The position numbers were made by a program, and so were the translations under genes. Shown in pieces: positions 1 to 5,607 of a stretch of 32,331 nt of DNA. How positions within the stretch are numbered: position 1 is the stretch's first letter; every line of letters starts with the position of its first letter. This DNA is from Candidatus Methanoperedens sp. (GTDB lineage: Archaea; Halobacteriota; Methanosarcinia; Methanosarcinales; Methanoperedenaceae). The notes under the pieces were generated by a model. It did no database searches. It was given only the letters and a program-made list of their open reading frames with translations, and was not told the origin of the DNA. The stretch covers positions 1 through 32,331 of the forward strand of contig JAPZAV010000020.1 in assembly GCA_027460465.1 (NCBI GenBank), written 5' to 3'.

Positions 1-138
1 TTAGAACAGGAGCGATTCTATGCTGAACGTCGCGGAAGGATTATCAAGTTCAAGCGAGATGATTCTGAGATTTTTAAGATAATTGGGGAGGGGTTGAAAA
101 ATCTGGAGAGTCAATCCAACGGTTTATTGACGCCATAG
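1..138 (+). CDS. C-terminal fragment of an unknown protein
   Basis: An open frame enters from the left edge and ends at TAG 136-138, giving 45 residues. The fragment is rich in Arg, Lys and Glu (it contains RRGRIIKFKRDDSE) and looks like a charged helical C-terminus. No family is recognised. It lies upstream of the TRAM gene with about 150 nt between them, and that gap holds its own TATA-like box, so it is probably a separate transcription unit. The start lies outside the window. Confidence 0.5.
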   Translation, partial: LEQERFYAERRGRIIKFKRDDSEIFKIIGEGLKNLESQSNGLLTP

Positions 139-164
139 GTAAGATACAATGTTTTCTACAAAGG

Positions 165-173
165 CTTTATATA
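165..173 (+). promoter_or_regulatory. TATA-like box for the TRAM/zinc-knuckle operon
   Basis: The sequence ctttatata is a good archaeal TATA match. Transcription would start near 195, leaving a leader of about 95 nt before the TTG start at 291. That is long for an archaeal mRNA here and leaves room for post-transcriptional control. The position is inferred from sequence only. Confidence 0.45.
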
Positions 174-290
174 TGAACAGGTTGTATTGAGATCATATCA
201 GTTAGCTTATAGGGTAAGTGATAGATTCAGGGAATCCCCATCTGTAATTACTTTTTTAGGTAGATTGATTAAATAAACAGAGGAAAAAGA

Positions 291-503
291 TTGTTTACAG
301 AAAAAGATAGAAATTCTCCTGTCTCAGCGGGCGATATCCACAAAGTCGCAATTGAGGGCATTGCCAGAGAGGGAGATGGTATCGCGCGTATACAGGGTTT
401 TGTGATCTTTGTGCCTGGCACGAAGGTCGGAGACAGTGTAACGGTAAAGATTGAGCGGGTGCTGCGAAAATTTGCAATCGCGACCCTTGCTGAAAAGAAC
501 TAA
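291..503 (+). CDS. Small TRAM-domain RNA-binding protein
   Basis: This is a 70-residue protein that is almost entirely one TRAM domain (about residues 17-68). It has the typical pattern of VAIEGIAREGDGIARIQGF followed by an FVPGT turn and a VKIERV strand. Stand-alone TRAM proteins of archaea bind RNA, and in methanogens related proteins act as cold-responsive RNA chaperones; that role is inferred here. The start is TTG, chosen because AGAGG lies 7 nt upstream and no ATG precedes the domain. Only 18 nt separate it from the next gene, an RGG/zinc protein, so the two are probably co-transcribed as an RNA-binding pair. Confidence 0.85.
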   Translation: MFTEKDRNSPVSAGDIHKVAIEGIAREGDGIARIQGFVIFVPGTKVGDSVTVKIERVLRKFAIATLAEKN

Positions 504-521
504 ATCAACGGAGAAATATAA

Positions 522-704
522 ATGAATTACGAAAGAAGAGGCGGCTTCCGCGGTGGAAGAGGCAATTTTGGAGGACCAAGAGAGATGCATAAGGCGACCT
601 GTGCAGACTGTCATCAGGAAACTGAAGTACCCTTCAAGCCATCAGGCGATAGACCTGTCTACTGCAGAGAATGCTACCAGAACCATAAACCAAAGAGATA
701 TTAA
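522..704 (+). CDS. RGG-rich CxxC-x17-CxxC zinc-binding small protein
   Basis: This is a 60-residue protein. Residues 5-18 are rich in Arg and Gly (RRGGFRGGRGNFGG), like the RGG boxes of RNA-binding proteins. The rest carries CADC and CREC separated by exactly 17 residues, the spacing that defines the CxxC-x17-CxxC small zinc-binding family. Binding of one zinc by the four cysteines is expected. GGAG lies upstream of the ATG. The gene follows the TRAM gene closely, which supports a joint RNA-related role, but the function of the family is not established. Confidence 0.8.
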   Translation: MNYERRGGFRGGRGNFGGPREMHKATCADCHQETEVPFKPSGDRPVYCRECYQNHKPKRY

Positions 705-743
705 TATTTCCAGTATCGCTTATATCAATTCATAAAAATTAAA

Positions 744-775
744 ACGGGCGCAGATATAACAATATCGCTGCCCGT
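744..775. terminator. Hairpin between convergent genes
   Basis: An inverted repeat has outer arms ACGGGC/GCCCGT and inner arms GATAT/ATATC, with a small internal loop and an AACA-type apex. It lies between the stop at 704 (plus strand) and the stop at 785 (minus strand). A T-run follows on the plus side and an A-rich (T on the minus strand) tract on the other. This fits a bidirectional transcription terminator. Confidence 0.6.
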
Positions 776-784
776 AAACTCTTT

Positions 785-1228
785 TTATCTTACATTCCCT
801 TTTACCAGAGTTGCTACTTTCCTTCCGAACTGCCTGCACCTCTCAAGTCCAGCCTCATCAGGTTTTTCCTTTATAAGAAGCCCGTCCACGGTCTTCATCC
901 CGTAACCCTTCAGCCTGTTCGTTATCAGATCCACAACTTCTGGAGACCATCCGTACGAACAAAAAGCAGCTCCGACTTTGTCCTTCAGTTCCAGCCCTTT
1001 CATCTTCTCAATAAAGACCTCAAGCGCGGGCATGATCTCATGATGGTAAGTCCCTGAACCAAGAACCAGTCCATCGATGTCATTGATCATTTCGAGTTTA
1101 GCTTCATGGACGTGAGATACCATGACCTCCATACCCTCTGCCCTCACTCCATCGGCTATCGCACCTGACATGAGTTCTGTATTGTGCGTCGCAGAATCGT
1201 ATATTATCACCACTTTTGCCATATGCAT
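785..1228 (-). CDS. Flavodoxin (FprA-type flavodoxin domain)
   Basis: This is a single flavodoxin domain of about 147 residues, resembling the C-terminal half of FprA flavoproteins. Visible features are VVIIYDSATHNTE (the FMN phosphate loop), GSGTYHHEIMP, and CSYGWSPE near the isoalloxazine site. It is an FMN one-electron carrier of the cytoplasm. It is the last gene of the operon, 9 nt after the IscU-flavoprotein gene. GTG 1231, ATG 1228 and ATG 1222 are all possible starts. GAGGAG at 1239-1234 is best placed for ATG 1228. Context suggests it passes electrons to or from the neighbouring flavoprotein; this is inference. Confidence 0.85.
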   Translation of the reverse strand: MHMAKVVIIYDSATHNTELMSGAIADGVRAEGMEVMVSHVHEAKLEMINDIDGLVLGSGTYHHEIMPALEVFIEKMKGLELKDKVGAAFCSYGWSPEVVDLITNRLKGYGMKTVDGLLIKEKPDEAGLERCRQFGRKVATLVKGNVR

Positions 1229-1237
1229 CACTTCTCC

Positions 1238-2572
1238 TCACAGCCAATAAGGTTTTCGAAGCTGTGTATATGCATTATGCGCCACGATGAGACCGTGAGC
1301 TATTGCCACAACTGTGAACTGCACCTCTGACGCCACATCCCCGATCGCATAGATGCCATCCATGCTTGTCTTCTGGGATCTATCTGTCTTGATGTACCCC
1401 TTTTCCGTCAGCTCGATCCCGAGCTTCTGAAAGATCTCGGTGTTCGGGGTCAGCCCCACCGCAAGGACGATTGCATCCACGGTCATCTGGAGCTGTTCAT
1501 CCTCTTTTATGTTCCGCATAACAGCTCTCTCTACCTTTTCCGTCCCTGCTATCTCAAGAAGTTCGGTATTATACAGGATTTTCACCTTATCCAGTGTTTT
1601 CAGATGCTCGATCTTATGCGGCACTGCACTCAACTCATCGCGCCTGTGCGCAATTGTGATGAGATCTGCAGTATCTGCAATGCTCAGTGCGGCATCCACA
1701 GCAGAGTTCCCGCCTCCTATGATGAGGACGCGCTTTCCATGGAATTCCTCAGGGTTTCTTACAAGATAATACACTCCTCTACCGTTCTTGCTGAACTTCT
1801 CTTCTCCCTTGACACCTGCCTGTGAAGGAGAAGTGCCTGTTGCTATTACCACGATCCTTCCCCTGTACTCTCCATCCTCTGTAATAACTTTATTATCCTG
1901 TGTGATCTCGCTCACACGTTCCTTCTTAAGATCCACTTTTAACCTCTTTGCATCATTCAACCATGTATCTATCAAATCCTGGCATGTTGTTTTTTCGCAT
2001 AATCCAGGAAAGTTCTCTATCATCTTGGTCGGACAGAGCCATGAGAGAATCCCTCCCCAGCTGGAGGCTTCAAAGATGGCAGTCTTGAGTCCCCTGTACG
2101 CGCACAATATTCCCGTACTCATACCCCCGGGTCCGCCGCCCACGATAACCACGTCATAATCATATTTTTCAGCTTCAAGTTTGGCCTTCTCTTCTTTTTT
2201 GGTCATGTAATCCTGGATCGCTGCATGAAGAGCGTCTGCGGCAAGGTTGGAGCAGTGCATCTTTATTGGAGGCAAACCTCCGAGTTCGTCTGCCACGTCC
2301 CCACGCGTGATTTTAAGAGCTTCCTCAAGAGTTTTTCCTTTTGCCATTTCCGTGATCATGCTGCTTGTTGCGATCGCAGAGCCGCACCCGAAGGTCTTGA
2401 ATTTCACATCCTTCAGTACATTGCCCTCGACCTTTATCTGGATCTCCATAAGGTCTCCGCAGACCGGGTTCCCGACCCTTCCTGTTCCATCAGCTTCCTT
2501 GATCTCCCCGACATTTCGAGGGTTCCTGAAATGTTCCATCACTTTTTCTGAATATTCGAATTGTTCATCCAT
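1238..2572 (-). CDS. IscU scaffold fused to a TrxR-like flavoprotein lacking CxxC
   Basis: Numbering follows the longer form that begins at GTG 2581. Residues 10-127 are an IscU/NifU-N scaffold with its three cluster-binding cysteines: C41 (NPVCGD), C66 (FGCGSA) and C110 (MHCSN). After a charged linker, residues 142-447 form a thioredoxin-reductase-like flavoprotein. It has the FAD loop GGGPGG (148-153), ATGT, the NAD(P)H loop GGGNSA (289-294) with HRR (312-314), and a C-terminal GDV FAD motif. The redox CxxC that thioredoxin reductase carries just before the second nucleotide loop is absent; that stretch (268-284) has no Cys. Cys183, Cys195 and Cys200 follow the GG motif near the flavin. The family without CxxC includes ferredoxin-NADP reductases, so reduction of the nascent cluster or of a small carrier is likely. 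ATG 2572 is chosen because AGGTG lies 6 nt upstream. Confidence 0.9.
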   Translation of the reverse strand: MDEQFEYSEKVMEHFRNPRNVGEIKEADGTGRVGNPVCGDLMEIQIKVEGNVLKDVKFKTFGCGSAIATSSMITEMAKGKTLEEALKITRGDVADELGGLPPIKMHCSNLAADALHAAIQDYMTKKEEKAKLEAEKYDYDVVIVGGGPGGMSTGILCAYRGLKTAIFEASSWGGILSWLCPTKMIENFPGLCEKTTCQDLIDTWLNDAKRLKVDLKKERVSEITQDNKVITEDGEYRGRIVVIATGTSPSQAGVKGEEKFSKNGRGVYYLVRNPEEFHGKRVLIIGGGNSAVDAALSIADTADLITIAHRRDELSAVPHKIEHLKTLDKVKILYNTELLEIAGTEKVERAVMRNIKEDEQLQMTVDAIVLAVGLTPNTEIFQKLGIELTEKGYIKTDRSQKTSMDGIYAIGDVASEVQFTVVAIAHGLIVAHNAYTQLRKPYWL

Positions 2573-2581
2573 TTTCTTCAC

Positions 2582-3745
2582 CTATTTTTTCGGATAAAGA
2601 GGCGATAATGCCCTCAGCCTGGATACAACCTCTGGTACTGATTCGATAACATGATCAACATCTTCATCTGTGCTGGATTTGCCAAGCGTGAGCAGAAGTG
2701 AGCCGTGCGCCTCTTCATGCCTCAATCCCATTGCTATGAGCACATGCGAGGGCTCAAGGGTTTTTGTTGAGCATGCAGAGCCTGTGCTCGCAGTTATCCC
2801 CATATCATTTAACTGCAGTATGATGCTCTCCCCTTCGATGAAGCTGAATCTGAAACTTGCATTGTTGGGCAGCCGCTTTGTCCTGTGACCCGTGAGATAG
2901 GAATATTCTATTTTCAAGAGATTATCGATCAGCCTGTCGCGCAGTCTGATGAGGTGCGCACCTTCATCCACCATCTCTTTCCGGGCGAGTTCTGCAGCTT
3001 TGCCCATACCCACTATGAAAGGAATATTCTCAGAGCCGCTTCTCATCCCGAATTCCTGCCCTCCTCCCAGCATAAAAGGCATGATCCTGACGCCCTGCTT
3101 AATATAAAGTGCTCCCGCACCCTTTGGACCACCCATATCATTGGAGGAAATGGAAAGAAGATCTATATGCTCATCTTCCACATTGACAGGTACTTTTCCG
3201 ACGGCAGCTGTCCCATCCACATGGAACAGGATCTTCTTATCTGAGGCGATCTCGCCTATCTCCTTTATCGGCTGCACGGTTCCCACTTCCCCATTCGCGT
3301 ACATAACAGAGATCAGAATGGTTTTGTCTGTTATTGTATTTTTTATTTGCTCTGCACTGACAAGACCGTCCCTGTCCACAGGTATGTGTGTGATCTCAAA
3401 ACCGCTTTTCTGCAGGTCCTTCAGGGGATTCATCACTGACATATGCTCCACAGAAGTTGTTATGATGTGATTACCCTTATCCTTGTACCGCATCGCTGCA
3501 CCGCGAAGCGCCAGATTGTTCGACTCGGTGGCACCTGACGTGAATATGATGCTTTTCGGGCCTGGAGCGTCCACCAGGTCTGCAACATGCCCCCGTGCTG
3601 CTTCAAGTTCCCTTCTGGCTTTTCTTCCGGCCGAATGTAAGGAGGAGGGATTCCCGATTTCCTTATCAAAATATGGCATCATCGCTTCAATCACCCTCGC
3701 ATCCACAGGTGATGCAGAGCCGTGATCCATGTAAACCTGCCTCAT
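2582..3745 (-). CDS. NifS/IscS-like protein without the PLP lysine
   Basis: This is a fold-type I aminotransferase relative of the NifS/IscS class, about 387 residues from ATG 3745. That start has AGAGG 5 nt upstream and gives MRQVYMDHGSASP, the usual family N-terminus. Conserved parts include SGATESNN, the SVEHMSV histidine, HVD, GGPKGAGALY, RSGSEN and the cysteine loop STGSACSTK. At the site where active enzymes have His-Lys before the GPKG motif, the codons read AAT GAT (Asn-Asp), so the lysine that forms the Schiff base is missing. The PLP-contacting Gln after HVD is Ala, and the substrate Arg of the SIRFSLG motif is Leu. Archaeoglobus fulgidus IscS is known to have Asp at this lysine position. 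It probably supports Fe-S assembly as a structural or cluster-binding partner of IscU rather than as an ordinary desulfurase. Confidence 0.88.
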   Translation of the reverse strand: MRQVYMDHGSASPVDARVIEAMMPYFDKEIGNPSSLHSAGRKARRELEAARGHVADLVDAPGPKSIIFTSGATESNNLALRGAAMRYKDKGNHIITTSVEHMSVMNPLKDLQKSGFEITHIPVDRDGLVSAEQIKNTITDKTILISVMYANGEVGTVQPIKEIGEIASDKKILFHVDGTAAVGKVPVNVEDEHIDLLSISSNDMGGPKGAGALYIKQGVRIMPFMLGGGQEFGMRSGSENIPFIVGMGKAAELARKEMVDEGAHLIRLRDRLIDNLLKIEYSYLTGHRTKRLPNNASFRFSFIEGESIILQLNDMGITASTGSACSTKTLEPSHVLIAMGLRHEEAHGSLLLTLGKSSTDEDVDHVIESVPEVVSRLRALSPLYPKK

Positions 3746-3755
3746 TTTTTCCTCT

Positions 3756-3917
3756 TTAAATGCGTCTGTCTCTGCCTTCAGGTCCTTCACATTCAGGTAT
3801 GTAGCATGTGGCATCGATAAAAGCGCATGCTTCTTTGCACGAAGGACATCTTTCAGGCGGTATTGGTCCGCCCTCGAACTGATACCCGCACATCGAACAT
3901 TTCCATTGAATCTTCAT
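3756..3917 (-). CDS. Small rubredoxin-like iron protein
   Basis: This is a 53-residue protein from ATG 3917 to TAA 3756, with a GAGAAG ribosome site upstream. It carries WKCSMCGYQFEG and ERCPSCKEAC, giving the two CxxC knuckles (C7/C10 and C24/C27) of a rubredoxin-type Fe(SCys)4 site. Three further cysteines (C31, C38, C43) lie in a DATCYIPEC tail of the type seen in small archaeal rubredoxin-like proteins. It starts 8 nt after the DsrE-like stop and ends 10 nt before the NifS-like start, so it belongs to the operon. A role as one-electron carrier for the neighbouring flavoproteins is inferred. Confidence 0.85.
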   Translation of the reverse strand: MKIQWKCSMCGYQFEGGPIPPERCPSCKEACAFIDATCYIPECEGPEGRDRRI

Positions 3918-3925
3918 AACTTCTC

Positions 3926-4285
3926 TTAAAACCACATGGTTCCGTCTGCATCAAGTACAAGATCATTGAGCGTTGCTGCCCCGACTATCTCAGCTGTCTG
4001 GACAAAATCTCCTTTTGCAAGATCGATGAGCTGACAGCTCTGTTCGCAGACCATGAGTTTCACTCCCGCTTTTACTGCCTGATCCATTATTTCTTTTAAT
4101 GATGGAAAATTTCCCATCTTTATTTTTTCAGCGTTCCCTTTTTTCACCACTGTAATTCCCATTCCAAGGAAATATACGATTGCATCTATTCCCATTGCTT
4201 TTGCGGTCTGTGCCAGGATAAATGGCGAATACAGACGTTCCGGTGTATTTATTCCACTCGTTTGCACATAAAGTAACGTTGCCAT
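3926..4285 (-). CDS. DsrE/DsrF-like sulfur-carrier family protein
   Basis: This is a 119-residue protein with a DsrE-type alpha/beta fold: an N-terminal MATLLYVQTS strand, an FGMGI-like turn (FLGMGIT), and the conserved cysteine region VCEQSCQLI (C80 and C84). DsrE/TusD relatives pass persulfide sulfur between proteins on a conserved cysteine. Here it is the first gene of the operon, with GGAGG just upstream of the ATG. That position suggests it supplies or receives sulfur for the rubredoxin/IscS-like/IscU proteins downstream. Direct evidence for the sulfur partner is lacking. Confidence 0.82.
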   Translation of the reverse strand: MATLLYVQTSGINTPERLYSPFILAQTAKAMGIDAIVYFLGMGITVVKKGNAEKIKMGNFPSLKEIMDQAVKAGVKLMVCEQSCQLIDLAKGDFVQTAEIVGAATLNDLVLDADGTMWF

Positions 4286-4452
4286 GCGGCCTCCATTGTA
4301 TTATTAGGGCTTATTCCAATATAAAGCATGGTCATTGGATAAATATTATTCCAGATTCAGTTCTATTTCACTTGATTTATAAGTTTCTTAGAAATCACCA
4401 TCTGGAGCATACTGTTATAAATCAATATGCTTCGCCATATGTTTTTCAGTTA

Positions 4453-4463
4453 AATTTATATAC
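4453..4463 (+). promoter_or_regulatory. TATA-like box for MC1
   Basis: An aatttatatac stretch lies in the AT-rich gap between the divergent DsrE-like operon and MC1. It predicts a start near 4486 and a leader of about 30 nt before ATG 4517. The 230-nt gap 4286-4516 must also hold the promoter of the minus-strand operon, which is not clearly resolved. Confidence 0.5.
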
Positions 4464-4516
4464 TATTATGAGAAATTAAAATACGAGACAACGAATCGTT
4501 GTCGGGGTATCAAAAT

Positions 4517-4807
4517 ATGGCGAAAACAAGAAATTATGTAGTAAGGGATAAGAATGGAAAAGAGACTGGAGTTTTTACAGGAAACCAGCCTCGACAGGCA
4601 GCATTAAAAGCAGCCAACCGTAGCAAAGGAACGAAATCGAAACCCATTGAAATAAGATTAAGAGAGAGAGGATCAAAAAAAGTCCATGTATATAAAGGAT
4701 GGAAAGAAGTTGTCCCTGCTCCTGAGAACAAACCAAAATGGATGCCTGATAAGATTAATAAACCCAATGTGAAGAAAGTGGGGATAGAAAAACTCAAAAA
4801 AATTTAA
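4517..4807 (+). CDS. Chromosomal protein MC1
   Basis: This is a 96-residue basic protein that matches the MC1 family along its whole length: TRNYVVRDKNGKETGVFTG, QPRQAALKAANR, RLRERGSKKVHVYKGWKE and WMPDKINKP. MC1 is an abundant monomeric, non-histone DNA-bending protein that compacts the chromosome of Methanosarcinales and halophiles. The ATG at 4517 gives the usual MAKTRNY start; an upstream TTG at 4499 is less likely. It is a single gene with its own TATA-like box upstream and a T-rich tract downstream. It is the best marker of lineage in the window. Confidence 0.95.
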   Translation: MAKTRNYVVRDKNGKETGVFTGNQPRQAALKAANRSKGTKSKPIEIRLRERGSKKVHVYKGWKEVVPAPENKPKWMPDKINKPNVKKVGIEKLKKI

Positions 4808-4814
4808 TCTGGGC

Positions 4815-4842
4815 TTTTTTATTTTTATTTTTTTAAGGAAGT
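4815..4842 (+). terminator. T-rich terminator after MC1
   Basis: Runs of T (ctttttt, then ttttt and ttttttt blocks broken by single A) begin a few bases after the MC1 stop. Archaeal RNA polymerase stops at such oligo-T tracts without needing a hairpin. Confidence 0.6.
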
Positions 4843-4845
4843 TTT

Positions 4846-4853
4846 ATAAGCAT
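4846..4853 (+). promoter_or_regulatory. TATA-like box before a small membrane ORF
   Basis: The sequence tttataag sits right after the MC1 terminator and about 30 nt before the ATG at 4882, the right distance for a very short leader. Confidence 0.35.
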
Positions 4854-4881
4854 TGAGTTCTCTTTTCTGTCTGGTGATCTG

Positions 4882-4992
4882 ATGAGTTCGTCAATGTTGC
4901 TGATGGGTTACATTGCCTGGGCATGTATAGCAGTTACGGGTTTAGTGATGTCCGCTTTGCTTTTGCCTGCGTTTTTCGCAACCCTCGTCTGA
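4882..4992 (+). CDS. Possible 36-residue membrane protein
   Basis: An open frame from ATG 4882 to TGA 4990-4992 encodes 36 residues that are almost wholly hydrophobic, starting MSSSMLLMGYIAWAC and ending PAFFATLV. That is enough for one transmembrane helix. GGTGA lies 4 nt before the ATG and a TATA-like box lies about 30 nt before it. No family is recognised. It stands alone between MC1 and the convergent tRNA-Arg. Expression signals make it more credible than a random ORF, but without homologues it stays tentative. Confidence 0.4.
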   Translation: MSSSMLLMGYIAWACIAVTGLVMSALLLPAFFATLV

Positions 4993-5012
4993 CCATTCTG
5001 CAGTACTTTAAT

Positions 5013-5086
5013 CGGGCTCGCCGGGATTTGAACCCGGGTCATAGGCTCCGGAGGCCCATGTACTGTCCGGACTATACTACGAGCCC
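5013..5086 (-). tRNA. tRNA-Arg (anticodon CCG)
   Basis: The minus strand folds as a complete cloverleaf: acceptor GGGCTCG/CGAGCCC, D stem GTAT/GTAC, anticodon stem TGGGC/GCCTA with loop CTCCGGA, and T stem CCGGG/CCCGG with loop TTCAAAT. The anticodon CCG (5051-5049) reads CGG, arginine. The discriminator is G at 5013 and the 3' CCA is not encoded. No intron is present. The MEKHLA gene ends only 23 nt upstream on the same strand. Confidence 0.95.
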
Positions 5087-5109
5087 GCACCTGATCAAAA
5101 ATCATGGTA

Positions 5110-5598
5110 TCACAGATATGTCCAGTGACTGAAGGTCGCGGCCTGGCCTGCAGATCTTCCATTTGCATCAAGGATATTCCAGACCGTGGCCTGTTCGATC
5201 AGGAAGCGGCGGCCGCTTCTGGAGATCCGCACGCCTCGATAGGTATCGATGAACCCATTATGCGTGACCTGTGCTAAAAATCTCGCTCGTTCTTCGCGGT
5301 TGACAGGCTCTGCCGTGAGTCGCGAAGGAATACTCGTGAATTCATCCCAGGTCATCTCCCACAGTTCAAGTGCCGTCTGATTGCCATAGTTCAGGATTGG
5401 ATCTTCCTGGGTTCCATGTGAGAGAACTGCGAACTTTACTTTAAACAGCGCCTTAACGCGCTGTTCTGGTGAACCTTCCTGAGAGATCAGATCCATGCCT
5501 GTCCAGTATCTATAGCTGTCAAGCAGGTTCAGAACGTGCTCGATCAGAAGCGGGTCATCAAGCAGTAGCGGCATAGAAGCATCAGTCCTGAAATTCAT
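5110..5598 (-). CDS. MEKHLA-domain PAS-like protein
   Basis: This is a 162-residue protein matching the MEKHLA family, a PAS-related domain found mainly in bacteria and plants. The signature parts are HVLNLLDSYRYWTG, ILNYGNQTALELWEMTW, PSRLTAEP, NREERARFLAQV, GVRISRSGRRFLIEQ and a final WTYL. A sensory or ligand-binding role is likely but unproven. The ATG lies 9 nt after the stop of the membrane regulator, with no clear ribosome site. The gene is visibly more GC-rich than the AT-rich genes upstream and abuts tRNA-Arg, which suggests transfer from bacteria. Confidence 0.85.
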   Translation of the reverse strand: MNFRTDASMPLLLDDPLLIEHVLNLLDSYRYWTGMDLISQEGSPEQRVKALFKVKFAVLSHGTQEDPILNYGNQTALELWEMTWDEFTSIPSRLTAEPVNREERARFLAQVTHNGFIDTYRGVRISRSGRRFLIEQATVWNILDANGRSAGQAATFSHWTYL

Positions 5599-5607
5599 GA
5601 ATAATTT

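Noticed and set aside
1238-2572. Annotation as a plain thioredoxin reductase
   Set aside because: The redox CxxC is absent and an IscU domain occupies the N-terminus.
3746-3814. Upstream extension of the IscS-like frame to ATG 3814
   Set aside because: The added 23 residues have no ribosome site and overlap the rubredoxin-like gene in another frame; ATG 3745 has AGAGG and gives the family N-terminus.
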